From contig NZ_BAEO01000029.1 in the NCBI RefSeq assembly GCF_000314995.1, positions 62,001 to 126,000 of the forward strand: a DNA stretch of 64,000 nucleotides. Reading direction: 5' to 3'. The notes under the pieces were generated by a model, which was not told the DNA's origin, made no database searches, and saw nothing but the letters and a program-made list of their open reading frames with translations. Shown here piece after piece: positions 34,707 through 44,722 of the stretch (the stretch's first letter is position 1; every line of letters begins with the position of its first letter). Source of the DNA: Paraglaciecola arctica BSs20135. GTDB taxonomy: Bacteria; Pseudomonadota; Gammaproteobacteria; Enterobacterales; Alteromonadaceae. The translations under genes were made by a program, and so were the position numbers.

Positions 34707-36986
34707 TTAGTTGGCTACAGCACAACGGGGTAAGTCACATAGTTTCATCATGGCTCTGACATCTTTTCGATCCACTTTGCCATCATCATTAAAGTCATAC
34801 ATTATGTTTAAATCAGGCTGACGTAACATTTGGGTAAACACTACGATGTCATTTTTATCAACCCTGCCATTTTCGTCCATATCTGCAGGCCTAGTACTCA
34901 CTGTTTGACACACACCTTCACCTTGCACTAAACAATCTAACCATTCGTGGAATTCCATATCAAAACGGGTATTCCAGCCGTCCAATACATCTTGATAGGG
35001 AGTATATTCGGGTAATTCGCCAGCAAGACCTTCGTTGGATTGACCGCAGGTCCATACCCAAGCTCCCGTAGACCATTCGCTATCATCGTAAGCCCAGAAC
35101 CAGTTGTTGGCTGTCGCTTCAGTTTTACGATGCCATGACCAGTCAAAGGTGCATTCTGTATTTGGTAATAACTTTTTCGCTGCGCGCATGCTGGGCAGTA
35201 GTTCATTTTCTAGTTCAGATATATGATTCTCAAACATAAAACGAACGGCTAAGTATCCCCAACTGTAAGTACGCTCAGTGTTGCTATTGGCATAGGTTGT
35301 TTCAAACAATTCGCTTAACTGGTAAGTTTTTCCGCTGGCAACGGCTAAAGCACCTGAATTATTGTCGCCCTTGGCTAAGTAATCAGCAACACCTTCGCCC
35401 CACCACACTGAATTTTCTGGTTGTTCTGAGAAGCTGCCCCATTTATTAAAGCGGCCGTCTAAATAATGAATGAATTCATGCTCAAGGTTCCAGACAGTAA
35501 ATTCAGATAACCAGGTTGCTTGGTGAGCAATAAATCTTGCTTGATTGTCTAAATCACTGGGCGTGCCTTCTAAATACATACCACCATTATCAGTATTAAT
35601 ATCAAAAAAGTTTCCGCCATACTTGTTATATTCATTCCACGAGCTAAAGACTACAACTTCTAAGTCAGTACTGTTGTCGTTCGCCACTGGCATTTCTGAA
35701 TTGGTACCAAAACGCTGATGAAACTCCAGCTCTTTGACGGCAAGTGATGCACATATGCCGCCTAGATTGTCTTCATTAATAATGCCTTGATAACGTACTT
35801 TTATCGTTGCGCTACAAGTATGGCTGCCAGATAAAATAGCTGCTTCTAGATTAAAGTCACACACATCACCATAAAGCTCACAGTTTTCATTATCATAAGT
35901 AGTCACCATGTTCTGAGCATTTAGCCAACCATCTGCACCTGTACCATCATAAGTGTAAGTGTTTAAGACTGTTTGTATGGTCGGACGAACTTGCTGAGCA
36001 ATTGCTTCAGGGTATTGCAGTAAACGGCCCAACTCAGAAATCGTATCAGCCCATTGATATTCGCGCTTTTTGCCAATCAACCATGTGCCCGCTGATTCAA
36101 CCGCCTGTTTTAAGTTACTAATAACTTCTGGATGAGCAACTAATATGGCCTCAGTGCCTGAAGGGTTATCTTTTGAAGCATAGAATAACTCAGTTAATAA
36201 TCGGGTCATGGCATCTTCTTCATAATAAACACCAGCTTCATCATGTTGTGCCACAGTGTTCATGTAGCCAAGGATGGCGGTACTGAATTGCGGTAAAAAT
36301 GCTAAGCTATCTGTGCCGCTGCTGACCAATAGCACCATCATTTCACGACGTACCATGAAGTCACGGGTGGTATCACCATTAAACTGAGCAAAGTTATCAT
36401 CGGCAAAATATTGGCTAAAAGCCAAGGTTAATGCGTCATGATAAACAGCTGTAAATTCTCGACTGTTGTGCACCCAATGCATGGCTCTTAAAAAAGTGAC
36501 TAACTTCTCTAATTCACTCGCGTCGCTACTATTAGTGCCATCATAGGTCGCTAATCTGTCATTGATAGCATTAACAACAGTCAGGGCTTTTTCGTCAGCA
36601 AACATCTCTGTTGTTGCATGCCCTTTATTGTATAAACCATATAAACAAGCGGACAAGTCCCCCTGGGTTATAGCGTTAACTAGGTCTTCGTCATATAAAC
36701 TAAGAAGGTCAGCCGCCACAGTACAACCGGCTACAACGGCTGTTTTAGCCAACACTGAACGTTTTGCTGCTAACTTAATGGTCTTTTCTATGGTGATGTT
36801 AGAAAAGTATTGTGGTTTACCCGGATCCTGATCTACTGGGGAAGTAGATAAACGCGAATTTTCAACACCGTGGTGACGAGCAATGTTCTCATTTTCATTT
36901 AATGTAGGTTTAATGCTAGTGGCGTTCGCCGAAAGTATCGATGCACCACACATTAGCCCCAACATAAGTAAGCTATGCTTTCTCAT
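34707..36986 (-). CDS. Secreted M9 collagenase with dockerin-like C-terminus
   Basis: 759 residues. A signal peptide (LLMLGLMCGASILSANA) is followed by the M9 N-terminal activator region (about 80-420) and the peptidase unit with the zinc motif HEFIH at about 503-507 followed by YLDG. The downstream Glu ligand is likely within VWWGEGVADYLA. The last ~60 residues carry two Ca-binding loops typical of dockerin type I repeats (DMDENGRVDKND and DFNDDGKVDRKD). It degrades collagen or similar proteins outside the cell. AGGAAAG precedes the ATG. It is followed by the PEP-CTERM gene. Confidence 0.9.
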   Translation of the reverse strand: MRKHSLLMLGLMCGASILSANATSIKPTLNENENIARHHGVENSRLSTSPVDQDPGKPQYFSNITIEKTIKLAAKRSVLAKTAVVAGCTVAADLLSLYDEDLVNAITQGDLSACLYGLYNKGHATTEMFADEKALTVVNAINDRLATYDGTNSSDASELEKLVTFLRAMHWVHNSREFTAVYHDALTLAFSQYFADDNFAQFNGDTTRDFMVRREMMVLLVSSGTDSLAFLPQFSTAILGYMNTVAQHDEAGVYYEEDAMTRLLTELFYASKDNPSGTEAILVAHPEVISNLKQAVESAGTWLIGKKREYQWADTISELGRLLQYPEAIAQQVRPTIQTVLNTYTYDGTGADGWLNAQNMVTTYDNENCELYGDVCDFNLEAAILSGSHTCSATIKVRYQGIINEDNLGGICASLAVKELEFHQRFGTNSEMPVANDNSTDLEVVVFSSWNEYNKYGGNFFDINTDNGGMYLEGTPSDLDNQARFIAHQATWLSEFTVWNLEHEFIHYLDGRFNKWGSFSEQPENSVWWGEGVADYLAKGDNNSGALAVASGKTYQLSELFETTYANSNTERTYSWGYLAVRFMFENHISELENELLPSMRAAKKLLPNTECTFDWSWHRKTEATANNWFWAYDDSEWSTGAWVWTCGQSNEGLAGELPEYTPYQDVLDGWNTRFDMEFHEWLDCLVQGEGVCQTVSTRPADMDENGRVDKNDIVVFTQMLRQPDLNIMYDFNDDGKVDRKDVRAMMKLCDLPRCAVAN

Positions 36987-37053
36987 TGTTCTTTCCTGTT
37001 ATTGTTATAAATATTGTTATTCTGATCATGACATCACAAGATCACTCTCACCA

Positions 37054-37083
37054 ATTTAATATATTGTATACAATATATTAAAT
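37054..37083. promoter_or_regulatory. 30-bp perfect palindrome upstream of the collagenase gene
   Basis: All 30 positions are self-complementary around a GTATAC centre (core ATTGTATACAAT). It ends 68 bp before the collagenase start, fitting an operator. GTATAC centres occur in GntR-type sites, but no cognate regulator is adjacent. The rest of the 410-bp gap (36987-37396) shows only a CRP-like TGTGA half site near 37038 and otherwise nothing. Confidence 0.65.
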
Positions 37084-37396
37084 CAAGGGTTAACAATTCT
37101 TTTTTGAATAATTTACTTTTATGCAACATTAAGTGGGCGATTTTTAATTAAGAAATAAAAGGTTGTACTGGATTGCAGCTATAAGGAAACAAGGAGATAA
37201 CTTAAACAGTTGAAAAATAATAAAATTTCATAAATTGAGAACTTCAGGACAGTAACAATTTACCGTTAGACGGATCTCAGCCAAATATATCAAAGTGTTA
37301 ATTGGAATGTCTTAATCGTTACGATCATGTAAAAATCAAACGTGACGGCACAACTAGGTACATTGCTTTGCTAATGTTTTAACAATAATTATGTTT

Positions 37397-39052
37397 TTAG
37401 TCGTCAGCGACAACCTCTGGTACTGGGCTATCTTTAAAGTCGAGTTTTCCTTGTAAGGTTTTAATTCTGACCTGCCCTTTATGCCACTCCTGCGCTAACC
37501 TAAACACCTCAGATAAACAGTCAATGGACTCAGACATTTGCGTAATGGAAATTTGTGAACGGGTTCCCTCAAGAAGTAACTTGGCTTTTAACCTATCATG
37601 CTCAGAATGTAATTCACTTAATTGCTCTTGCAGTAAGTCTAAGGTACCAAATTCCATTGAGCGACTACTCTGCATAAATGTCGACACAGTGGTGAGGTAC
37701 TGCGTAATCTCCTGTTCAAGTGGATATGACGAAAATTTATCTCTTTTCTCAAACTGATAATCAATACGCTCTATAGATAATGTACAACTTAAGAAATACT
37801 GCTCAATTCTCAATAATGTTGCTAAGTCCGCGGTAGTGTCTTCGCTCATTTCAGAGCTTCCAACGTTAGCGATAAATTTGGATACTTCTGCAGATAATAT
37901 CTTGATTATTTTAACTTCATTTTCGAAATCAAATGCCTTTGATGAACTGGGTTGTATCGACTTTGAATAAAGAGTCATGACTTTATCGGACAATGCGAGA
38001 TTTTCAAGTAACAGCGCATTAACCGCTAACACTGGAGTTTGCGCTATAGTGTTATCCAGAAATTGTGGACGAGAATCCTTTTCTTGCCGTGCATGAAATT
38101 TCCCCTCAAGAAACCTAGCAAGACGATCATTATGGGGGTACACCAACAATACTCCCAACACATTAAATATGCTGTGGAAAATAGCCAATGAAATAGCAAT
38201 ATCTGCGGTTATGTTAAAAAAATGGGTGAAGGCTTCAATAAGGTAAAATATGACTGGCATAATCACCAAAGCAACCAAGGCGGTGGTTGTATTAAAGATG
38301 ACTTGAGCAGCAGCAACACGTTTAGCATTGGGTGTAGCTCCAATTGCGGCAAGCATTGCGGTAGATGTGGTACCAATATTTGCACCAATCACCATCGCCC
38401 CTGCAGCGTAAATCCCAACCATTCCGCTGGATGCAGCAGTAATAGTGAGCGCAATTGAAGCACTTGAACTTTGCGTCAGCATGGTCATAACAATACCGAC
38501 CAGAAGAAAAGTAAAAATACCCGAAAGACCATCAGCGGAAAGTTCGCTAATATTAAAGGTCTGAACCAGTCCCTCAAACGCATTTTTAAGCACATCTATA
38601 CCGATAAAGAATAATCCGAAGCCCACCAGAGCTAGGCCAAAAGATGCTAACTTGCCCTTCTGTTTGACCATTTTCAAAATCATTCCCACACCAACCATTG
38701 GCAATGCAAACGCCTGAATATCGAACTTAAATCCCAGCAGCGCGACTAACCACCCTGTCATAGTGGTACCAATATTAGCTCCATAAACTATGCCTAATGC
38801 CTGACGCATGCTGATAAGACCAGCATTAACAAACCCTATCGAAGCAACAGTGACGGCACTGGAAGATTGCACCACAGCCGTCATAAAACAGCCCGAAAAA
38901 ATTCCTCTTAAGGGTGTCCTACTGGATTCCGACAGCAACCTTCTTAAAGATGTACCAGCAGCCAGTTTTAAGCCATCAGTCATCATGCCAATTGCCAGTA
39001 GAAACAATCCTAAGCCACCGAGAATAGCGCCAATTAACGTTATCGTTTCCAT
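37397..39052 (-). CDS. Na/Pi cotransporter II-like protein with PhoU tail
   Basis: 551 residues. The two inverted-repeat transport domains have the signature QSSSA twice (VVQSSSAVTVAS and LTQSSSASIALT) and GANIGTT twice, as in NptA/YjbB proteins. The C-terminal ~200 residues are helical and PhoU-like. It probably exports or imports phosphate with Na+. It follows the DSP-like gene after 70 bp on the same strand, and may be read from the sulfide-region transcript or from its own promoter. No sigma-54 site is seen before it. Confidence 0.88.
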   Translation of the reverse strand: METITLIGAILGGLGLFLLAIGMMTDGLKLAAGTSLRRLLSESSRTPLRGIFSGCFMTAVVQSSSAVTVASIGFVNAGLISMRQALGIVYGANIGTTMTGWLVALLGFKFDIQAFALPMVGVGMILKMVKQKGKLASFGLALVGFGLFFIGIDVLKNAFEGLVQTFNISELSADGLSGIFTFLLVGIVMTMLTQSSSASIALTITAASSGMVGIYAAGAMVIGANIGTTSTAMLAAIGATPNAKRVAAAQVIFNTTTALVALVIMPVIFYLIEAFTHFFNITADIAISLAIFHSIFNVLGVLLVYPHNDRLARFLEGKFHARQEKDSRPQFLDNTIAQTPVLAVNALLLENLALSDKVMTLYSKSIQPSSSKAFDFENEVKIIKILSAEVSKFIANVGSSEMSEDTTADLATLLRIEQYFLSCTLSIERIDYQFEKRDKFSSYPLEQEITQYLTTVSTFMQSSRSMEFGTLDLLQEQLSELHSEHDRLKAKLLLEGTRSQISITQMSESIDCLSEVFRLAQEWHKGQVRIKTLQGKLDFKDSPVPEVVADD

Positions 39053-39122
39053 TTATACATTTTCTTTTTGGTTGTTTGGGCTAACGAGAATGAAGATAAC
39101 CTACTCGACAATATATCTATTA

Positions 39123-39566
39123 TCAAATATTGGCCCCAAGCCAGACTTTTTCACGCTCAATGCCTTGCATAAGATCTTTTACAGAGCTGATATTACACTC
39201 ACTTTTTTCGCACTGTTTTTCGATATATTTTAGTGTTTCAGAATGAGAGTTAGCCAGTGCCCATAAATGAATTGCACGATTACCTGTGCGGCAAAATGCA
39301 TGTACTTTGTCATCGCCAGTAGCCAATTGTTTAAAAAACTCAGCAATATCCTGTTCTGAATAACAGTTGGCTTTTACCGGTATGTGCACATATTCAATGC
39401 CATGAGCGCGCACCTTAATAGCCATCTGTTCTGCACTTTCTTGCCCTGGCTCCTCATTATCCGGCCTCACATTGACAATTTTTGTGACACCTTGTGTTTT
39501 AAGGGCTTCGAGAGATGCGTCGTCTATCGGACCAGATATAGAAAAGTTATGTGATACCTTCTTCAT
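39123..39566 (-). CDS. DSP/TIGR01244-type phosphatase-like sulfurtransferase
   Basis: 147 residues with the dual-specificity phosphatase fold and the loop HAFCRTGNRA, a CxxxxxR motif at about residues 90-97. Proteins of this TIGR01244 group are often fused to or located beside ETHE1-like persulfide dioxygenases, as in the Blh protein, and are thought to handle sulfane sulfur rather than phosphate. Here it is the third gene after the dioxygenase and TauE exporter genes, supporting a sulfur role by context. Confidence 0.8.
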   Translation of the reverse strand: MKKVSHNFSISGPIDDASLEALKTQGVTKIVNVRPDNEEPGQESAEQMAIKVRAHGIEYVHIPVKANCYSEQDIAEFFKQLATGDDKVHAFCRTGNRAIHLWALANSHSETLKYIEKQCEKSECNISSVKDLMQGIEREKVWLGANI

Positions 39567-39579
39567 GCTTAACTCCTAC

Positions 39580-40344
39580 TTATAAAATGTCGTAAATTGA
39601 TGTACCCAAAATATAAATACCTAAAATAACCAGCACTAATGCGAACAATTTTCTTATTTTTTGTTGCGGAATTTTATCAGCGATACGCACGCCCAACATT
39701 GAGCCTAAAATACCCGCACAAACTATCACCGCAACGGTTTTCCAGTTCATCACCAAAGCAAATTGTTCAAGCACATCTTGGTATTTGAGATACCCAATAA
39801 GTGATTGCATGGTAATAATGATCAAACTGCTACCAATAGCTTGTTTAAAATCTAGTTTCCCTAGCAAAAACAAGGCAGGTACAATCAAAAACCCTCCCCC
39901 TACACCAACAAAACCAGCAAGGGCACCAACTAAGATTCCGGCGCTAATAACAAATAGTTTACGAGGTGGCGATGCAGTATTACTGCCTGACGTTAGCGGA
40001 GAAAACATTGAGCGACTGGCTATCAGCATAACAATAGAAAAAGTGAGTAATTGCAATACGCCAGAAACATACTGTGAAGTCCATGCCCCTAGATAGGTAC
40101 CAAACATACTTGGCACACCAAACAACATAACAAATTTCCAGCTAACTAAACCCCGTTTTATATAAGACAAACTGCCAAATGCAGATATACAGCCCACAAT
40201 AAAAAGTGATTCAGCGATGGCCAGTTTTGCCGGTTCGTCTGCTACATATATAAGCAGCGGCACAGTAATAATGGAACCACCCGAGCCTAATAAACCTAAA
40301 CTCAGCCCAATCAATACTGCGCCTAAAACAATAAGAATATTCAA
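39580..40344 (-). CDS. TauE/SafE-family sulfur anion exporter
   Basis: 254 residues with eight or so membrane helices. The family pattern is GLSLGLLGSGGSIITVPLLIY near the start and, in the second half, GFVGVGGGFLIVPALFLLG. Such proteins move sulfite, sulfoacetate or similar anions out of the cell. It lies 4 bp after the persulfide-dioxygenase-like gene, whose product would be sulfite, so sulfite export is the likely role. Confidence 0.88.
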   Translation of the reverse strand: MNILIVLGAVLIGLSLGLLGSGGSIITVPLLIYVADEPAKLAIAESLFIVGCISAFGSLSYIKRGLVSWKFVMLFGVPSMFGTYLGAWTSQYVSGVLQLLTFSIVMLIASRSMFSPLTSGSNTASPPRKLFVISAGILVGALAGFVGVGGGFLIVPALFLLGKLDFKQAIGSSLIIITMQSLIGYLKYQDVLEQFALVMNWKTVAVIVCAGILGSMLGVRIADKIPQQKIRKLFALVLVILGIYILGTSIYDIL

Positions 40345-40348
40345 TGGC

Positions 40349-41215
40349 TTACAGCGTATTCAAAGGTATTTTTATGTAGGCATGCCCATTCGATTCTTTT
40401 GGTGGCATAGCGCCAGCTCTAATATTAATCTGAATGGCGGGTAATAAAAGTCGAGGCACGTTCAAGGTGACATCTCGGGCATCACGCATTTTGACAAACT
40501 CATCTTCTGACACACCGGCTTTAACATGCACATTATTACGTTGTTGTTCAATCACAGATGTTTCCCATGCAAAAACATCCCTATCAGGCGCCTTATAGTC
40601 ATGACCAACAAACATTCTGGTTAAAGAGGGTAATGACAGTATTCGTTGAATTGACTGATACAGTACCTTCGCACTACCAAGGGGAAAATCTGTTCTTGCG
40701 GTGCCATAATCCGGCATAAACAAAGTATCACCTACAAAAACGGCATCTTCAATCAAGTAAGATACACAGGCAGGTGTATGACCTGGAGTATGCAGCACTG
40801 TGATATCAACGTGACCTAATTTAATCATCTCTTTATCCGCAAAAAGATGACTAAACTGACTGCCATCGGTTTTAAACTCGGTTTCTAAATTAAATATTTT
40901 TTTAAAGGTTTCTTGAACACGACAGATATGTTCTCCAATGCCAATGTCTCCAGTCAAATTATCTTTTAAATAATGCGCTGAGGATAAATGATCAGCATGA
41001 GCATGAGTTTCTAATATCCATTCCACCTTATAGCCATTTTTGACAATATGACTGACAATTTTGTCAGCTGAAACAGTACTAGTACGACCCGATGCAGGGT
41101 CATAATCCAATACTGGATCAATAATGGCGCAGCAAGATGTGGCCTTATCAACCACTACGTAGGTGATGGTATTGGTGTCATCATGAAAAAATGCGGTGAT
41201 ATCGATTTTTGACAT
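40349..41215 (-). CDS. Persulfide dioxygenase-like metallo-beta-lactamase-fold protein (Blh/ETHE1-like)
   Basis: 288 residues. The metal motif THAHADHLSSAHYL lies near residues 60-75; LHTPGHTPACVSYL and VFVGDTLFMPDYGTAR supply further ligands, and FVGHDYKAP the last. This pattern is that of ETHE1-type persulfide dioxygenases and Blh, which oxidise glutathione persulfide to sulfite with an Fe(II) centre. It is first of a tight three-gene unit with tauE and the DSP-like gene. A sigma-54-like promoter stands 53 bp upstream, so FisR control is likely. Confidence 0.85.
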   Translation of the reverse strand: MSKIDITAFFHDDTNTITYVVVDKATSCCAIIDPVLDYDPASGRTSTVSADKIVSHIVKNGYKVEWILETHAHADHLSSAHYLKDNLTGDIGIGEHICRVQETFKKIFNLETEFKTDGSQFSHLFADKEMIKLGHVDITVLHTPGHTPACVSYLIEDAVFVGDTLFMPDYGTARTDFPLGSAKVLYQSIQRILSLPSLTRMFVGHDYKAPDRDVFAWETSVIEQQRNNVHVKAGVSEDEFVKMRDARDVTLNVPRLLLPAIQINIRAGAMPPKESNGHAYIKIPLNTL

Positions 41216-41267
41216 AACTCTAAGCCTATTTTTTTGGGGAAATTAATAACGACTAATAACAAGTATC

Positions 41268-41283
41268 AGCAAGTAGCTTGCCA
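41268..41283 (-). promoter_or_regulatory. Sigma-54 promoter of the dioxygenase-tauE-DSP unit
   Basis: On the minus strand the site reads TGGCAAGCTACTTGCT, with GG and GC separated by exactly 10 bases. It fits TGGCACG-N4-TTGCW in all but one base of the -24 box. The transcript would begin about 40 bp before the ATG. Confidence 0.8.
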
Positions 41284-41312
41284 TGATTAGCCGATCCTTT
41301 TATGTGGTCTAA

Positions 41313-42980
41313 TTAGTCCAAGCGCACTTGTTGGATAACAACATCAGTAGGCAAATACGCAGGCCGCTCGTGACTGAGTAAAACAACTGTACGCTGTTTT
41401 AACCAACTAGATATGTTGTGCCATATCCTCGCCGCCATTAATGCATCGATACCATTAAAAGGTTCATCCAACACCAGCAATTTAGGATCACGCAACAACA
41501 AACGGGCTAAGGTGACACGTCTCGCCTGCCCCCCTGAAATTTGATCTCCGGTGTCACCTAACCATGTATCAAGGCCATGTTTCAGTTTGTGCGCCCAGGC
41601 ATCCAACTCAACCATTTGTAATACAGTCCAAAGTTTATCTTCAGAAATATCTCCTAGCCCAAGTGACAAGTTGTAAGCCAGTGTCCCGGTTAGTACGGAG
41701 TTATTTTGTGTTACGTATCCAATATTGGCATACCAATTCGCCACACCTAAATCAACGGATTGAGCCTTACCGTCAACCACAATAGAGGTGATACTTTGTT
41801 TAATGTCTGTGCAATCTGTCATGCCAGTTAAAATATTGGCTAAGGTCGATTTCCCAGCGCCTGAACGACCACTGATTAACAACAATTCATTTTCATTGAG
41901 CACAACCTCCAAAGGTTTTACTTGGCTGATCGCTATATTCGGGTGTTTATTCAAAGTAATGGTTAATGATTTGGCAGGATATTTATTAGGCGCTTTAATA
42001 GCGCTTACATTGTCATTTTCTGGGCGTAGTCGTTGTGCGGAGAAATAGGTTTTACCCCATGCAGAAAATTGACTTGGAAGGCTTTGTAACACTTCTGTAA
42101 GACCTAAAAACATTAACACCAACATAACGGCTACAGCGCCATCAATAACCTGTATTTGCACTGAATACAGCACAACAATCGTCAGTACAGAAAGTCCTGC
42201 TACCATTAGAAAGTCGAGTAATAGTTGGATGTTTGCTATACGAGAAAACATGCTTGCTTGAGTGTCATCAAGTTCATCCAATCGCTTTAGAATATGTCGC
42301 TCATGATGTTGTAATAGCTTATGGGATTTTAATTCCAATCTGCCGCTGAGATGTTCAATCACATCGGCTCGCATATCATTAAGCAAACTAGCACTTCTAA
42401 TGCCTAATTCTTTAGTGCACTTTATTGTCAGTGTAATCGCTGAAATAGCACAAAAAAGTAAAAAACCAGCCAAATAAAGTGCCAGTTCGGGCCAAATAAA
42501 ACTCACAAAAATAGCGGCGCTGATGATTAACAAAATGCTGATGATAGGTGGAATAGTAAATCTTAATAGCAGACTATCTAAAGCGTCTAAATCTGCGGTT
42601 AACCTGCTTAACCACTCGCTGTCGGTAGTGGCACGTAATTGCTGCATAGGAAGAGCAGATAATCGTTTAAAAAGGTGTAGGCGGAAAACCGAGACTAATC
42701 GTAGAATAGTGTCATGGTTATAAAGCCGTTCCACATAACGCCCCACCGTTCTGCTTAATGCAAAAAAACGGATCCCAGAACCAGGCATATACATATCAAA
42801 AATAATGATCAAGCCTGCACTGATGGATAAACCCGCCAAGGCTGTAGCAGTAATAAACCAACCAGAAAGCATCAACAAACTCACACCAGAAAAGGCGGTA
42901 ATAAAAGCCAGCAACACCCCATTAAAAATGCGTTTACCTTGTGTTTTATAAAGTAGATTAAACCAATACCGCACCTTCAA
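41313..42980 (-). CDS. cydC: Cytochrome bd assembly ABC exporter subunit CydC
   Basis: 555 residues with an N-terminal six-helix exporter domain and a C-terminal ATPase. The ATPase has GRSGAGKST (P-loop), ISGGQARRVTLARLLL (signature) and LLVLDEPFNGID (Walker B). With CydD it forms a heterodimer that moves glutathione or cysteine, or haem, across the inner membrane and is needed for cytochrome bd maturation. It overlaps cydD by 23 bp and ends the cydABDC operon. Confidence 0.93.
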   Translation of the reverse strand: MKVRYWFNLLYKTQGKRIFNGVLLAFITAFSGVSLLMLSGWFITATALAGLSISAGLIIIFDMYMPGSGIRFFALSRTVGRYVERLYNHDTILRLVSVFRLHLFKRLSALPMQQLRATTDSEWLSRLTADLDALDSLLLRFTIPPIISILLIISAAIFVSFIWPELALYLAGFLLFCAISAITLTIKCTKELGIRSASLLNDMRADVIEHLSGRLELKSHKLLQHHERHILKRLDELDDTQASMFSRIANIQLLLDFLMVAGLSVLTIVVLYSVQIQVIDGAVAVMLVLMFLGLTEVLQSLPSQFSAWGKTYFSAQRLRPENDNVSAIKAPNKYPAKSLTITLNKHPNIAISQVKPLEVVLNENELLLISGRSGAGKSTLANILTGMTDCTDIKQSITSIVVDGKAQSVDLGVANWYANIGYVTQNNSVLTGTLAYNLSLGLGDISEDKLWTVLQMVELDAWAHKLKHGLDTWLGDTGDQISGGQARRVTLARLLLRDPKLLVLDEPFNGIDALMAARIWHNISSWLKQRTVVLLSHERPAYLPTDVVIQQVRLD

Positions 42981-44718
42981 CGCCCTCCTTTTGGTTAAGA
43001 TTTAAATGCACATCAGCAATATCTAATAAGCCCAGATCATGAGTCGCTACAACTAGGATCGCATTTGACTTGAGCTTTTTTAGCGCTGCATAAATATATT
43101 TTTTACTGCTTAAATCTAATTTTGCGGTTGGCTCATCGAGTAAAATAATAGCTGTTGGATTAAGCATGACGCGCGCCAGCGCTAAACGCTGTAATTGCCC
43201 ACCAGAAAAACCCTGACCATGTTCACCAATCATAGTGTTAAGGCCATTGTGATTTTTGCCAAAAATTTCATTAAGACCTAATTCGATTAGCGTCTCTCGC
43301 ATTTGCTCTTGAGTCGCATTGGGGGCAAATTCTTCAAGATTGCTTAAAACGCTGGCATTTTTTAGCCATGGACGCTGAGGTAAATAGGCAATTGGCATCT
43401 GCTTACCCGGAAAAGTAACAACATTACCTTTTAATGGTTTTAGGTAATCTGCAAGGGTATAAAGCAAGGTACTCTTTCCTGCACCAGACTCACCGGTTAT
43501 GGCTAAAAGTTGGCCGCCTTTAACTTGTAAATTGATATCATCAGCCAATACAGAGTCAGGGCTATAACCTATCGCTAGGTTATGTATATTCAACAGCGGT
43601 TGTTGATTAGGAAATGGGGTAATGTTTTGTTTATCAGTACTTTGCTTTAATTTTGCATCAGTTTTAGTTTCTGTAAAAACTTGATCTTCGCTTTGCTGCT
43701 TAGGCTCCTCATTAAACACTTTAAGCAAATTATTGGCGGCTCCCAAAGCAGCAGCTTTGTCGTGATAATACTGAGATAAATTACGTAAGGGTTGAAAAAA
43801 TTCAGGAGCCAGTATCAAGATCAGCAAACCGCTAAACAAGCTAATACTTGAAGCGGGTCCCCAATTAATCGCACCATAGAGCGAAAACCCAATGTATATA
43901 GCTAAGCTAGCAATGGCTACACTGGTAAAAAACTCGAGCACAGTAGATGACAAAAAAGCGACTCTAAGTGTTTTAGTGATAATTTTTCGATAACTATCAC
44001 TCGCCGCTTCAACTTCACCAAATACCGCTTGCTCAGCATGTAATAATTTTATGGTTGTAAGATTAGCCACCCTATTTAAAAAATGCCCCGCTAGGCGTTG
44101 CCTGATAAGGGAGTATTTTTGATTAAGTTGCTCTGCCCCCATCCCCACTAAAATCATAAACAAGGGGATAAGAGGCGCGGATATCAGTAAAAGTACAGCG
44201 CACAGCCAATTTAGCCATGCCACTACACACAATATGATTAATGGAGAAATAAAAGCTAGCATTTGCTGGGGCCAATACTTAGAAAAATACCCATCCATGG
44301 ATTCAATATCTTCAACCCATTGGGTCGCGGCAGCAGCAGGCGAATGCAAGTGAGATGACAACGGACTCTGTTGTCGCCAAAGTAACAACAACTTTTTACG
44401 AATATTTGAACGAATAGCAATACTGGCATTTTGCCCAAACATGGTTTGCAATCGAGTCGAAACCACACGCCCTATGGCACTGCAAATAAACAGTATTAAC
44501 CATTCAGGTTGATGAGTGAATGAATGCTGGTAGATGATCACATCCTCAACCATCCATGCAAAGGAAATCCATTGCATGGCGAGAAAAAACGTGGCTAAGG
44601 TGCCAGCAATAACCGACAGCCAAAGTACCTGCTTTTTGTCGCTAGCAAAATGATTTAATAATGCTCGGCCTGTCAAAAACTTTTGCTCTGCAGGCCGCTT
44701 TTTATTATGACTCAGCAT
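42958..44718 (-). CDS. cydD: Cytochrome bd assembly ABC exporter subunit CydD
   Basis: 586 residues from ATG at 44718 (MLSHNKKRPAEQ), 4 bp after the cydB stop. A longer frame would overlap cydB by 83 bp and is rejected. The membrane domain precedes an ATPase with GESGAGKSTLLYTLA, FSGGQLQRLALARVML and IILLDEPTAKLD. It is the partner of CydC. Gene order cydA-cydB-cydD-cydC in one run differs from E. coli, where cydDC is separate, so oxidase and assembly factor are made together. Confidence 0.93.
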   Translation of the reverse strand: MLSHNKKRPAEQKFLTGRALLNHFASDKKQVLWLSVIAGTLATFFLAMQWISFAWMVEDVIIYQHSFTHQPEWLILFICSAIGRVVSTRLQTMFGQNASIAIRSNIRKKLLLLWRQQSPLSSHLHSPAAAATQWVEDIESMDGYFSKYWPQQMLAFISPLIILCVVAWLNWLCAVLLLISAPLIPLFMILVGMGAEQLNQKYSLIRQRLAGHFLNRVANLTTIKLLHAEQAVFGEVEAASDSYRKIITKTLRVAFLSSTVLEFFTSVAIASLAIYIGFSLYGAINWGPASSISLFSGLLILILAPEFFQPLRNLSQYYHDKAAALGAANNLLKVFNEEPKQQSEDQVFTETKTDAKLKQSTDKQNITPFPNQQPLLNIHNLAIGYSPDSVLADDINLQVKGGQLLAITGESGAGKSTLLYTLADYLKPLKGNVVTFPGKQMPIAYLPQRPWLKNASVLSNLEEFAPNATQEQMRETLIELGLNEIFGKNHNGLNTMIGEHGQGFSGGQLQRLALARVMLNPTAIILLDEPTAKLDLSSKKYIYAALKKLKSNAILVVATHDLGLLDIADVHLNLNQKEGVEGAVLV

Positions 44719-44722
44719 TAGC

